Of a stretch of DNA of 64,000 nucleotides, positions 44,898 through 52,580 are shown one piece after another. The notes beneath the pieces are model-generated. The model ran no database searches. It worked only from the letters and a program-made list of their open reading frames with translations, and was not told the origin of the DNA. Each line of letters begins with the position of its first letter. The first letter of the stretch is position 1. A program made the position numbers and the translations under genes. The DNA is from Synechococcus sp. RS9909 (GTDB lineage Bacteria > Cyanobacteriota > Cyanobacteriia > PCC-6307 > Cyanobiaceae), in the NCBI RefSeq assembly GCF_014279595.1, contig NZ_CP047943.1, forward strand, positions 1,116,001-1,180,000. The letters run 5' to 3'.

Positions 44898-45550
44898 CAG
44901 AACGGCACCTCCTCATCAGCGAACTCATCGCCGTAGTCCTCCCCGTCCGCCAGGGGAATCGCCTGCTGCTGGCGGGCGGCGGCTTCATCAGCCTTGTAGG
45001 CCTGCTCCGCCGCTTCGATCCAGGCGGGATCGGTGCCCTCGCGGATGCTCAGCGGCCCGTAGAAACCGATCGTGACGTTGCGCGGCACCGCATCGGCCGC
45101 CGCCTGGTCTTCGATCTTGGGGCCCTTGGGGTTGCCGGCCTGGTCGTACTGCTGGGCCCAGCGGGTCTCCAGCACCAGCACATCCCCCACGTTCAGCCGG
45201 CCGCGGCGGTGCTGGCGGCGCGCTTCGATCCACTCGCCAAAACCCTTGGCCTTGAGGATCAGCCGCACCCGATCCCCTGGTGCCGGGACCCCGCCCTCAT
45301 CACCGATGCGCGCCTCCATCGTCGTGCCGGGCATGGCGATCGCATGGACCACCATTTCCTGCTTGACCTTGGGCCGGCCCTGGCGGTCGCTGCCGTTGGG
45401 GATCGGCTCCATCGCGCCGCTGCTGAGGTTCTTGCGCAAGCGGTCGCGCTGCTCCGGGCGCACGATCGCCAGATAGGCCACCTCACCGAGGCGCTGTTGA
45501 CGGATCACCGGCGCCGCACTGCGGCTGCCGTCGTTGAGTTCAATCGCCAT
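44897..45550 (-). CDS. Putative single-stranded DNA-binding protein with acidic C-terminal tail
   Basis: 217 residues. The central ~100 residues are rich in predicted strands (DRVRLILKAKGFGEWIEARR, VGDVLVLETRWAQQYD, NVTIGFYGPLSIRE) and could form an OB fold. The protein ends DGEDYGDEFADEEVPF. An acidic tail ending in a hydrophobic-Pro-Phe is the hallmark by which SSB proteins recruit repair and replication enzymes. I do not see strong similarity to standard SSB, so the call rests on the tail, size and location in a phage early operon. Confidence 0.5.
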   Translation of the reverse strand: MAIELNDGSRSAAPVIRQQRLGEVAYLAIVRPEQRDRLRKNLSSGAMEPIPNGSDRQGRPKVKQEMVVHAIAMPGTTMEARIGDEGGVPAPGDRVRLILKAKGFGEWIEARRQHRRGRLNVGDVLVLETRWAQQYDQAGNPKGPKIEDQAAADAVPRNVTIGFYGPLSIREGTDPAWIEAAEQAYKADEAAARQQQAIPLADGEDYGDEFADEEVPF

Positions 45551-45779
45551 GGGACTTGCTGTTCAGGTTGGAAGAGGAAGAGGACAGGGGCAGCAGGGGC
45601 TCCAGGCCGGCACCCAGCCGCAACAGGTGATGGGCGGCACCGGAAAGAGACAGCTGGTGCTCGGCCGACAGCTGCTTCACCTGCCGGTAGACATCGCTGT
45701 GCACGCAGACGCACAGGGTGTGACGGCCGTGCTGCGACCGCGGCTGGGGCCTGGCGTAGGCGCGGCGGCAGACACTCAT
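45540..45779 (-). CDS. Small ribbon-helix-helix-like protein
   Basis: 79 residues from ATG 45779, overlapping the upstream gene's stop (ATGA) and the SSB-like gene by 11 bp. The middle HTLCVCVHSDVYRQVKQLSA followed by EHQLSLSGAAHHLLRLG matches the strand-helix-helix pattern of CopG/Arc-type DNA-binding proteins. The C-terminus is serine-rich. A regulator role in the early operon is inference. Confidence 0.5.
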   Translation of the reverse strand: MSVCRRAYARPQPRSQHGRHTLCVCVHSDVYRQVKQLSAEHQLSLSGAAHHLLRLGAGLEPLLPLSSSSSNLNSKSHGD

Positions 45780-46564
45780 GGCGTTCCCCCCGCCAGTTCG
45801 CGCTCGAACACGTCGATGAAGTCCTTGTGGCGTCGCTGGGTGATGCGGTCCTTGATCGTCCGCACCTCCCGAGGCACCTGGAAGTGGTGGCGGAACTCGA
45901 TCGTGAAGCGCTTGCGCGCCTCCTGGGGCATCGCCCCGAGGAACTTGTGCAGCGTGGCGATCTCGTCTGCAGTCAGGGGCTCCAGGCCGGAGTCGCCGGC
46001 TTCCGGCCCATCCGGAGCGCCGGTGTCCCACTCGTCGTCTGCGGCGTCAGGGTCGTCCTCAGAGGGGGAGGGTGCGGCGGTTGCGGTGCCGACGCTTGAA
46101 GCGCTCGCACCAGGGGCACCTGGCTGCGACGGCTGTGGCTGCGGTCGCACCTGATCCGGCTCGATAGTTCGAGGATAATTGCCCACTGGAATGCCCAGCA
46201 GGCCCGCCAACAGGGAAGCGGTCAGCGCATGCCAGGCCGTGCTGCCATCCTGGGGCGCCTGGGCCTCGCTGAACTCCTCGGCGCCGCCGCGGTGCCGCAG
46301 GGTCACTCGCAGCACTTCATGCTCCTCGTTGATCAGCTTCTGGGCGCTGAAGGAGAAGCCCAGGGCAAAGGCTGGCGCCGCCGCCTGCACGACCTCCTGC
46401 ATGGAGGTGTCGGCGATGGCGGCCATCTGGGACTGGAACTGGGCCAAGCCCTCGGCCCACTGGGCGCGGGCCTGCTCGCGGCTCTGCAACAGGGCCTGGT
46501 TGAGATCAAAGGCGGCGGTGGGACCTGGCGTCGGCTCCATCCGCCCGCAAGGGGTGGTGGTCAT
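45776..46564 (-). CDS. Phage early-operon hypothetical protein
   Basis: 262 residues from ATG 46564, the first gene of the leftward operon that runs to the AlpA gene. The N-terminal ~120 residues are helical (FDLNQALLQSREQARAQWAE), a central acidic D/P/E-rich linker (~165-200) follows, and the C-terminal ~60 residues form a basic helical domain (LHKFLGAMPQEARKRFTIEF, RTIKDRITQRRHKDFIDVFE). No family recognised. The promoter region upstream contains two perfect inverted repeats. Confidence 0.5.
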   Translation of the reverse strand: MTTTPCGRMEPTPGPTAAFDLNQALLQSREQARAQWAEGLAQFQSQMAAIADTSMQEVVQAAAPAFALGFSFSAQKLINEEHEVLRVTLRHRGGAEEFSEAQAPQDGSTAWHALTASLLAGLLGIPVGNYPRTIEPDQVRPQPQPSQPGAPGASASSVGTATAAPSPSEDDPDAADDEWDTGAPDGPEAGDSGLEPLTADEIATLHKFLGAMPQEARKRFTIEFRHHFQVPREVRTIKDRITQRRHKDFIDVFERELAGGTP

Positions 46565-46602
46565 CGAAGGCACTGCGGGACCGGCGCCCGCTTGTCCAGG
46601 AT

Positions 46603-46619
46603 ATTAGCGGCTCGCTAAT
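46603..46619. promoter_or_regulatory. Operator-like palindrome ATTAGCG-GCT-CGCTAAT (copy 1)
   Basis: A perfect 7-bp inverted repeat with a 3-bp spacer, 39 bp upstream of the start of the early operon (46564). On the minus strand it reads GATTAGCGAGCC followed by GCTAAT. The same core recurs at 47394 and 48270, each in a phage promoter region. TCCGAATCTG is also repeated nearby (46619-46628 and 46658-46667). Confidence 0.65.
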
Positions 46620-46631
46620 CCGAATCTGTAT

Positions 46632-46646
46632 CTTGCGCCACGCAAG
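46632..46646. promoter_or_regulatory. Perfect dyad CTTGCG-CCA-CGCAAG
   Basis: A 6-bp perfect inverted repeat with a 3-bp spacer, 12 bp from operator copy 1 and between the two TCCGAATCTG repeats. The spacing is like that of the ATTAGCG dyad but the half-site differs, suggesting a second regulator at this promoter. Confidence 0.5.
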
Positions 46647-46691
46647 ACATGGCGTACTCCGAATCTGCTCCGGGAGGTGTGCGTGCCTGCC

Positions 46692-47375
46692 TCAGTTGGC
46701 GCCCGTCTTGGTGGACCATTCCTCCAGCCAGCGCTGCGGCAGCCATGCCTCTCCGTCCCACATGCCCTGCAGCTGCTTGGCGGAATACGGCTCAAAGCCG
46801 GCCAGCATCGCCTGGAAGGCCTGCCGCTGTTTGGCTGGCGCTGCCTTGGCAGCCGAACTCAGGGCCTCCATCACGCCAATACCGTGTTGCTTGGCGGTCT
46901 GCACCAACTGGCCGCGCCACTGCTCGCTCAGCTTTTCCGCTTCTGCGGCATCGACCTCTGGCTGGGCCGGCAGCACGGGCGCCTGGTAGGCGCTCGGCAC
47001 CGGCAGCAGGCCCAGGTGGCAGCTCCAGAACTCCGCCGGCCCCCACACCCGCTTCTCGTCATCCATCAGGGGTTTGGCCTGGCTGATCAGGTCCTTGAGG
47101 GCCCGGGTGCGCACGCCGTTGAAATCCCTGGCGGCCAGCCGGCGGTTGACCTCGGCGAGGGCAAAGAAACTCTCCGGCCTGGGCTTGGGCGCCTTGCCGT
47201 TTTCGAACATGCTCAAGGTGCTCGGCGCCATCACCTCAAAGCCGGCCTCCTTGGCCCACTTATAGGCCGTGTACTGGGTCCAGTTGTTGAGCTCCCGCCA
47301 GCGCCTGAGCATCCGGCCGAACTGCTGGCCGGCCTCGAGCTGCTTGGCCTCGATGTACCGGTACTCAGAGCTCAT
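46692..47375 (-). CDS. XRE-type helix-turn-helix regulator, candidate prophage repressor
   Basis: 227 residues. The N-terminal ~75 residues hold an extended HTH: FGRMLRRWRELNNWTQYTAY, KWAKEAGFEVMAPSTLSMFE and NGKAPKPRPESFFALAEVNR, the pattern of Cro/CI-type domains. The C-terminal ~150 residues are helical with WGPAEFWSCHLGLLPVP and have no recognised domain; no LexA-like Ser-Lys protease is seen, which fits control by a separate antirepressor. Its own promoter region carries an ATTAGCG-type site, as do the two other early promoters. Confidence 0.72.
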   Translation of the reverse strand: MSSEYRYIEAKQLEAGQQFGRMLRRWRELNNWTQYTAYKWAKEAGFEVMAPSTLSMFENGKAPKPRPESFFALAEVNRRLAARDFNGVRTRALKDLISQAKPLMDDEKRVWGPAEFWSCHLGLLPVPSAYQAPVLPAQPEVDAAEAEKLSEQWRGQLVQTAKQHGIGVMEALSSAAKAAPAKQRQAFQAMLAGFEPYSAKQLQGMWDGEAWLPQRWLEEWSTKTGAN

Positions 47376-47393
47376 CAGGACTCGAATCTGGCC

Positions 47394-47410
47394 ATTAGCG
47401 AGAGGCTAAG
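47394..47410. promoter_or_regulatory. Operator-like site ATTAGCGAGAGGCTAAG (copy 2)
   Basis: TTAGC (47395-47399) and GCTAA (47405-47409) are inverted with a 5-bp spacer. The first nine bases ATTAGCGAG match copies 1 and 3. CGAATCTG lies just before (47383-47390), as at copy 1. The site is 19 bp upstream of the XRE gene start, suited to autoregulation. Confidence 0.6.
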
Positions 47411-47981
47411 GCTTCTGGCGCCGATTGGAATCGGCAGCACCGTGATGCCAGCGGCCATGGGGCCTGGCCCGCTGGCGGCAGTGCCGGCCCTTGCCGCGCC
47501 GAGCTTCAGGCTTCACCAGGCCACAGAAAACGGCTTGATCAGGCCGGAACAGCGGCGCAGGCCAGCAGATGGCCTGCTGCAGCAACCGCTCCAGCTGCTG
47601 GCGCTGCTCCGGCTCCAGCAACGCCACGGGCTCGACGATGCGGCTGTCGGGCCCCAGGGTCCAGTCATCGCGTTGACAGCCGTACTCCCAGTCGCGCCCA
47701 TCAGGGGATCGAGCCCACGTGAGTGCCCCAAGCTGTTCGCGCTCGATCGCGATCTCCAGCTGCCAGCCGCTGGTCAGATCGAGCCGCATCCGGCCCCACC
47801 AGATCTCACTCCAGGGCCTATCTGCCAGGAAGGCCTCACCCGCCAGCAGCGCCCGCAAGGCCTGCTGGATCTCGGCGGCACAACAGCGGCTCAGGGAGTG
47901 CAGAGCGGGTGACGCAAGCCATTGCCAGGGCACCAGAGCGCCCACTCCCCGAGGGCGATCGGCTTGCCGCAGCAGCGGCAA
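47406..47981 (-). CDS. Phage hypothetical protein
   Basis: Up to 191 residues. The core looks genuine: GEAFLADRPWSEIWWGRMRL, then LTSGWQLEIAIEREQLGALT and WARSPDGRDWEYGCQRDDW. The tail is basic (RRGKGRHCRQRARPHGRWHH). No family recognised. The longest start (47981) overlaps the zinc-finger gene upstream by 91 bp, so a later start is likely; none with a clear ribosome binding site is obvious. Confidence 0.45.
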   Translation of the reverse strand: MPLLRQADRPRGVGALVPWQWLASPALHSLSRCCAAEIQQALRALLAGEAFLADRPWSEIWWGRMRLDLTSGWQLEIAIEREQLGALTWARSPDGRDWEYGCQRDDWTLGPDSRIVEPVALLEPEQRQQLERLLQQAICWPAPLFRPDQAVFCGLVKPEARRGKGRHCRQRARPHGRWHHGAADSNRRQKP

Positions 47982-48247
47982 TGGCCGGGATGGCGGACGC
48001 GGATGCGGCGAAAGCCATGGGGTTCGGCTGTGGGCTGCCTGTGGTGCACCCCTGCCGTCGGCACTCCAGGCGCTGACGCTGCAGAGGGAGGGTGCCCGCT
48101 GACCCGCAGGTCGTGCGCGCGGATCAGGCGACAGGCCAGGAAGGCGCTGGTGACGATGAGCGCCTCACCCCACCTGGAGGAGGCGCTCATCGCCACCAGC
48201 TTGCGGACCTTCTCCGCTGCCCGATCCGCCGCCGCGCTGTCAACCAT
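47891..48247 (-). CDS. Small phage protein with C-terminal zinc-finger motif
   Basis: 118 residues. The N-terminal half is helical (ADRAAEKVRKLVAMSASSRW, then LACRLIRAHDLRVSG). The C-terminal part has CRCCGKPIALGEWALWCPG followed by NGLRHPLC, a possible four-cysteine/histidine zinc site. It starts at GTG/ATG-region 48247, divergent from the RHH gene, and the 43-bp gap holds operator copy 3. Confidence 0.45.
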   Translation of the reverse strand: MVDSAAADRAAEKVRKLVAMSASSRWGEALIVTSAFLACRLIRAHDLRVSGHPPSAASAPGVPTAGVHHRQPTAEPHGFRRIRVRHPGHCRCCGKPIALGEWALWCPGNGLRHPLCTP

Positions 48248-48269
48248 GCCCTATTCGTCAATGGAATCA

Positions 48270-48281
48270 GATTAGCGAGCC
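48270..48281. promoter_or_regulatory. Operator-like half-site GATTAGCGAGCC (copy 3)
   Basis: Twelve bases identical to the minus-strand reading of copy 1 (46609-46620 region), lying in the 43-bp divergent gap between the zinc-finger gene and the RHH gene that heads the replication operon. Only one half-site is well conserved here; the other arm (CTGTG) is degenerate. Confidence 0.55.
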
Positions 48282-48290
48282 TGTGCCAGC

Positions 48291-48512
48291 ATGAATAAAC
48301 TGATTCGACATGCCGAGGTTCCCATGCCCTCGATGATGACCCCGCTCTCCGTGCAGTTCACGCTTGAGCAGCGGGACTGGCTGGATGCGCGCACCCGTGG
48401 CGGTGTGCTCTCGCGTTCCTCGGTGATCCGCCTCATCGTGGCCGAGGCCATGGAACGCGAGCAGCTTGCCAGCAAGCCCCGCCAGCGCCAGGGGCTCGAT
48501 GGCCAGCGCTGA
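48291..48512 (+). CDS. Small ribbon-helix-helix-type DNA-binding protein
   Basis: 73 residues from ATG 48291. The stretch TPLSVQFTLEQRDWLDARTR followed by GGVLSRSSVIRLIVAEAMER is a strand-helix-helix fold of the CopG/Arc type. A short basic tail follows. It heads the rightward replication operon and overlaps the primase-helicase start by 14 bp. Likely a copy or transcription regulator. Confidence 0.65.
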   Translation: MNKLIRHAEVPMPSMMTPLSVQFTLEQRDWLDARTRGGVLSRSSVIRLIVAEAMEREQLASKPRQRQGLDGQR

Positions 48513-51006
48513 AGCGGCCACCAGTCCCACTCAGGCCTGTATCAACCGCACTGCCGCCGAGCAGTTCCTCTCCCTGCTGGGCAAGGACCAGGCCAGCGCC
48601 CGGCTGCGCGCCTTCCCCCACCGCGCCAACCCAGCCAAGGCGGTGATCGGTGCCCGCAAAGGCCCGTTTGACCTTGATGCGGCCGAGCAGTGGCAGCGAG
48701 AAGGCCGGGGCATCTACCTGGTGATCAACGACGGCGGCGACCGCAAATGCGAGATCACGGCCTGCAGGGCGTTCTTCGTGGAGTGGGACGACCGGCCGAT
48801 CGCCTGGCAGCTGAATGCCTGGAAGGAGCTGGGGCTGCCGGAGCCCTCGCTGATCGTGCTCAGCGGCGGCAAGTCGGCCCACTGCTACTGGCTACTCGAC
48901 ACACCGATCCCGCCGCAGGAGTGGGCACCGCTGCAGGCGGAGCTGATCGCCTACGCCGGCGGTGATCCCCACTGCAAGGACGCCTCACGCGTGTTGCGGC
49001 TGCCGGGCTGCTGGTACATCGATGCCGGCGGGCAGCCCACCGCCCTGGTGGAGCTGGTGCACGTGAGCGGCCAGCGCTACGCGCCGGAGGACATCGCCCT
49101 GGCGCTGCTGCCCGATGAGTTTGCCGAACCGGTTGCAGATGCCGCACCGCAACCAGAGATTCCCCTGCAGCAGCCCTACGAGGTTCCAGGCACTGGCATT
49201 CCGCTGCCTGAGCTGGGCGATGAGGACTTTGGCCCGCCACGGCCGTTGGAGCAGATCCGCGCCGCCCTGGCGGCCATCCCCCGCCGCGTGGCGGGCAGCA
49301 ACACCTACGCCGACTACCGCAACCTCCTCTGGGGCCTAATCCAGGCCTGCGAGCAGGCCGGCCACGACCGCGAGCTGGCGATCGCCCTGATGGAGGCCCA
49401 CAGCCCCTCAGCCAGCTGCGGCTGGGACATCCGCCAGGTGGCCAGCTCCGGCGGTGAGCAGATCAACGCTGCCACCTTCTGGTTCCATGCCCGTCAACAC
49501 GGCTGGTTGCCACCGGAGTCGGCTCATACCCCCAGGCCCCCTGGGGTACAGGCGACAGGCAGCCGCCGACATCAGAGCGACACCGGCGGTCGCCATCCCG
49601 GCGGCAAGGGCGGCGAGCGCAGCAGCAATGCCAGGGGCACCAAGGGTTCCGGGCCTGGCCCGCAGCGTTTCTCCCCCAGACCCGACACCCGGGTGTGCTG
49701 GGGAAAGGTGCACCTGCCATTCAATCGACGCTTTAACGCCCTGGAACACTGCATCCGCTCCCTGGTGGCTCGGGAGCGCAACAGCCTGCGCCGCAGTGCC
49801 CGCGTGCGAGAGGCCCACGCTGCTCTGCAACTCAAGAACGCCTTGCGGCTGCAGGAGATAGGCCAGCTCACCCTCGAGGCCCTCGATCTGCGCAACGGCA
49901 ATCGCTTCCACCCCCTTACGGAAGACGAACGGGCTGCCATGCCCCCACCGGCGGTGCAGTGGGAGATTCCGCTCTGCATCCCTCGCGCCGATCTGACGAT
50001 CATTGGAGGGCGGGCCAAGGTGGGCAAGACGCGGCTGGTGCATGCTCTCGCCCGCTGCCTGCTCTGCGCCGAGGATTTTCTTGGCTTTGGGGCACCGGAG
50101 GAACCGCGGCCGGTGATCCTTGTGACTGACGATCAGGGCGACGGCGATACCGCCCAGATGCTTCAGCAGCTGGGGATCTGGGATCACCCCTTGCTGCTGT
50201 GGTCACGCCGGTTCAGGGTCACCGAGGCCAACCTCGACGCACTTCTGAGTTGCCTGGCCGAACACCGCGGGGCGGTGCTGATTCTTGATTCGTTGCGCTC
50301 GATCACCCGCAGCTGCTGCTTTGGCGAGAACGACCCGGAGATGGGCTCGCTGATCTACGACCTCAAGCACCAGGTCACCGACGCCGGCGGCACCATGCTG
50401 CTGATCCACCACTGCAACAAGGCCAACGACACCACCGGCACCGAGGCCCTCTCGGGTCACAACGCCATCGCCGGTGCGGCCAACACAATCCTCACCCTGC
50501 ACTACCTGGCCAAGGGCAACCGGCTGATCAAGGATTCACCCCAGCGTCGGCTCGTGCGTGAGGCCCGCTCTGGCCCGCCAGCGGATCTGGTGGTGTCCAT
50601 CGACGGCAACACCGGCTCGTTCGCGCGACTCGGCACCTACGACGCGCTGCAGGAGCAGCAGGAGCAGGAGAGCGATTTGGATCGCGCCGCCCAGCGGGTG
50701 CGTAAGGCCAGCGAGAAGCAGAAGCAGGCGCTGCGTTATCTCCAGGCCCTGCATACCAATGGACTGGCTGGTGTTGGACTGCTGGAGCTGGTGCAGGCGA
50801 TCGGCGCGGCGCCTGCAGAAGCGCGCCTGAAACGGGATCTGGAGGGAGAGGCGCTGAGCATCTACAACGCCCTCGGCCGTTTCCTCAGCAACCTGGACGG
50901 CCTGGTCATGGCCACCCGTGTGGGCACCAGCGGCCAGAGCTACTACCTGCGCTACGGCCTCAGCGATGCAGGCGCGGAGTGGCTGTCGCGTGAGTTCGAT
51001 CTGTAG
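48499..51006 (+). CDS. Phage primase-helicase (RepB-like primase plus RecA-like ATPase)
   Basis: 835 residues from ATG 48499. The N-terminal ~200 residues look like a RepB/AEP-type primase: FFVEWDD (92-98) with paired aspartates, LSGGKSAHCYWLLD (121-134) and DASRVLRLPGCW (161-172). A central linker is G/S/R-rich (~355-410). The C-terminal helicase/ATPase has Walker A GGRAKVGKT (503-511) and Walker B VLILD (593-597), then LLIHHCNKAND and a DnaB/RepA-like GAANTILTL. It would start and unwind phage DNA replication. The C-terminal ~130 residues resemble a winged helix. Confidence 0.8.
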   Translation: MASAEAATSPTQACINRTAAEQFLSLLGKDQASARLRAFPHRANPAKAVIGARKGPFDLDAAEQWQREGRGIYLVINDGGDRKCEITACRAFFVEWDDRPIAWQLNAWKELGLPEPSLIVLSGGKSAHCYWLLDTPIPPQEWAPLQAELIAYAGGDPHCKDASRVLRLPGCWYIDAGGQPTALVELVHVSGQRYAPEDIALALLPDEFAEPVADAAPQPEIPLQQPYEVPGTGIPLPELGDEDFGPPRPLEQIRAALAAIPRRVAGSNTYADYRNLLWGLIQACEQAGHDRELAIALMEAHSPSASCGWDIRQVASSGGEQINAATFWFHARQHGWLPPESAHTPRPPGVQATGSRRHQSDTGGRHPGGKGGERSSNARGTKGSGPGPQRFSPRPDTRVCWGKVHLPFNRRFNALEHCIRSLVARERNSLRRSARVREAHAALQLKNALRLQEIGQLTLEALDLRNGNRFHPLTEDERAAMPPPAVQWEIPLCIPRADLTIIGGRAKVGKTRLVHALARCLLCAEDFLGFGAPEEPRPVILVTDDQGDGDTAQMLQQLGIWDHPLLLWSRRFRVTEANLDALLSCLAEHRGAVLILDSLRSITRSCCFGENDPEMGSLIYDLKHQVTDAGGTMLLIHHCNKANDTTGTEALSGHNAIAGAANTILTLHYLAKGNRLIKDSPQRRLVREARSGPPADLVVSIDGNTGSFARLGTYDALQEQQEQESDLDRAAQRVRKASEKQKQALRYLQALHTNGLAGVGLLELVQAIGAAPAEARLKRDLEGEALSIYNALGRFLSNLDGLVMATRVGTSGQSYYLRYGLSDAGAEWLSREFDL

Positions 51007-51397
51007 GGGGTGCTTCTTTGAATTCTTTGCACTCCCCTGCACTGCAACCGATCTGGCCGGGTCTGCGGCGTGCGATCTGCCCTGCATGCTTTCGATTCTT
51101 TGCTGCCATCCCACGGCCTGAGCAACGCAGCGCCTTTGGTCCCGACGCTCACCAGATCAGGGCTGAATTCATCGTTTTCTTTCCCCTCCACTGCGCTGCA
51201 GGCGGTCTGAGTGATTTTTGGGGTGTGATTTCTTGGCCATTCTTTGTGTTCTTTCAGGGCCTGGGCCTGTGGCCTCCTGGGGGCCAAAGAATGTCCAAGA
51301 ATCGAAAGAATTCGCCGCGCCCAGACCACCCCAGATCAACTGCGCCAGAAGGGAATACAAAGAAAAGAACGAATTTAGTGTTTCATGTGAGGCTGCG
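51007..51397. repeat. Non-coding, repeat-rich gap after the primase-helicase; candidate origin
   Basis: A 391-bp stretch with no convincing gene. ATTCTTT-type words recur on both strands: GAATTCTTTGCAC (~51019), GATTCTTTGCTG (~51091), CATTCTTTGTGTTCTTT (~51237), and on the minus strand in the run AAAGAATG / AAGAATCG / AAAGAATTCG (~51289-51310) and AAAGAAAAGAACG (~51358). The + and - copies can pair over short distances. It is more AT-rich than its surroundings. Position after the primase-helicase fits an iteron-like origin, but a regulatory region is also possible. Confidence 0.45.
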
Positions 51398-52108
51398 GTG
51401 ATCAGGTGTTCTCTCCCCACAGCCAGCTCTGCTGTTGCTGACCCCAGCAACTGGCTGGCACCGATCCCAGGCCTGCGGCGCACTGACCCCGAGCACCGCT
51501 ACTGGCTGGGGGATCACCTCTTCGCAGTGTCCGTCACCGGCGTGGTCGGCTCAGCCAAGAGCGACTGGGCGATGGCCCGCATCGAGGCCACCCGCCACGT
51601 CTGGGAGCCGCGGGGCCACATCGTGCACCTGGCGCTGGAGGCGCTGCTGCACAGCCGCTTCCATCCCCTGCCCCAGCAACGCCAGCAGGCCAGCCGCCAG
51701 CTGGAAAACCTGCGCTCTGGCAACTACCGGGACTGGATCGAGCCGCTGCTGGCCCACCCCCACTGGCAGCAGGTGACGGTGATCGCTTCCGAGCGGCCCA
51801 CCTGCTGCCTGATCCGCAACCTGGCCGGCACCTACGACACCGGCTACATCCAGCACGCCGATGGCCTGCGGGTGCTCGCTGACCTCAAGACCCTCTCGCG
51901 GCCTGGATCGGGCAGCTACTGCACCCGCGCCCAGCTGGGCGGCTACATGGTGCTGGAAGCCACCTGGGGCGTGCACTACGACGCCGGCCAGACGATCTGG
52001 GCCCGGCCGGGGGAGACCCGCTTCTCGCCGCTGTATTCCCGCGAGGAATGCCTGGCGGCCTGGGCATCAGCGTGGGCGGGCTACGTGGGCCGCTCTCGGC
52101 CCTGGTGA
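51398..52108 (+). CDS. RecB/Cas4-like PD-(D/E)XK nuclease
   Basis: 236 residues from GTG 51398; the frame is open further upstream but crosses the repeat-rich gap. The nuclease signature is clear: GTYDTGYIQHADGLRVLADL followed by KT (D...D-x-K) and then QLGGYMVLEATW (Q-x-x-x-Y). An upstream glutamate/histidine region HIVHLALEALLHSRF matches motif I of this family. In phages such RecB-like exonucleases act in recombination or replication end-processing. It follows the candidate origin. Confidence 0.72.
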   Translation: MIRCSLPTASSAVADPSNWLAPIPGLRRTDPEHRYWLGDHLFAVSVTGVVGSAKSDWAMARIEATRHVWEPRGHIVHLALEALLHSRFHPLPQQRQQASRQLENLRSGNYRDWIEPLLAHPHWQQVTVIASERPTCCLIRNLAGTYDTGYIQHADGLRVLADLKTLSRPGSGSYCTRAQLGGYMVLEATWGVHYDAGQTIWARPGETRFSPLYSREECLAAWASAWAGYVGRSRPW

Positions 52109-52142
52109 GCCAGCCGCCAACCAACGCAGCAGGCTCGTTGTA

Positions 52143-52160
52143 CCGAATCAGTGCATTCGG
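52143..52160. promoter_or_regulatory. Inverted repeat CCGAAT-N6-ATTCGG
   Basis: CCGAAT (52143-52148) and ATTCGG (52155-52160) are a perfect 6-bp dyad with a 6-base loop in the 121-bp gap before the next gene. It may be a hairpin ending the nuclease transcript or an operator for the packaging operon. Half-site CGAAT is also part of the CGAATCTG words in the early region. Confidence 0.4.
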
Positions 52161-52229
52161 ACTATCGAGCCGCTATGGTTTGTTGCAGGTCGATTACTCG
52201 CGTCTCTTTGTCCCTCGCTGGCTCTGCTG

Positions 52230-52577
52230 ATGGCTGCCACCACCGCCAGCTCTTCCTCAATGGCTAGCGCTGCCCTCGACGCGTTGCTTGATCGCATCAC
52301 GGTCCTCAAGCTGCAGCAAAAAAGCATCGACGCCGAGCTCTCCTCGCTGCTGGAGCAGCTCAGCGGGGCCCTGGAGGCCGGCGAGCTGGATGCCAACTTC
52401 TCCCACAACGGCTGCAGCTTCTCCTGGTCGGCCGGGCGCACCAGCTACGCCTACCCCGAGCCACTGAAACAGCAGGAGCAGGCCCTCAAGGAGGCCCAGC
52501 GGCTGGCTGTTGCCACCGGCGCCGCCACGGAGAAACAGGGCAAGGCGTTCTGGACGATCAAGCCGGGCCGGAGCTGA
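52230..52577 (+). CDS. Phage hypothetical protein with coiled-coil segment
   Basis: 115 residues from ATG 52230. An A/S-rich start is followed by a heptad-like helix (ALLDRITVLKLQQKSIDAEL, SSLLEQLSGALEAGEL), then a C-terminal domain with CSFSWSAGRTSYAYPEPLKQ and GKAFWTIKPGRS. I recognise no named family. It heads the rightward resolvase-terminase operon (3-bp gap to the next gene). Confidence 0.5.
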   Translation: MAATTASSSSMASAALDALLDRITVLKLQQKSIDAELSSLLEQLSGALEAGELDANFSHNGCSFSWSAGRTSYAYPEPLKQQEQALKEAQRLAVATGAATEKQGKAFWTIKPGRS

Positions 52578-52580
52578 ACG

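Noticed and set aside
51289-51310. Close AAGAAT repeats as a CRISPR array
   Set aside because: Units are about 10 bp, irregular and without uniform spacers; no cas genes are present.
51018-51401. 127-codon plus-strand frame in the repeat-rich gap
   Set aside because: Low-complexity content, no ribosome binding site and conflict with other frames; treated as non-coding.
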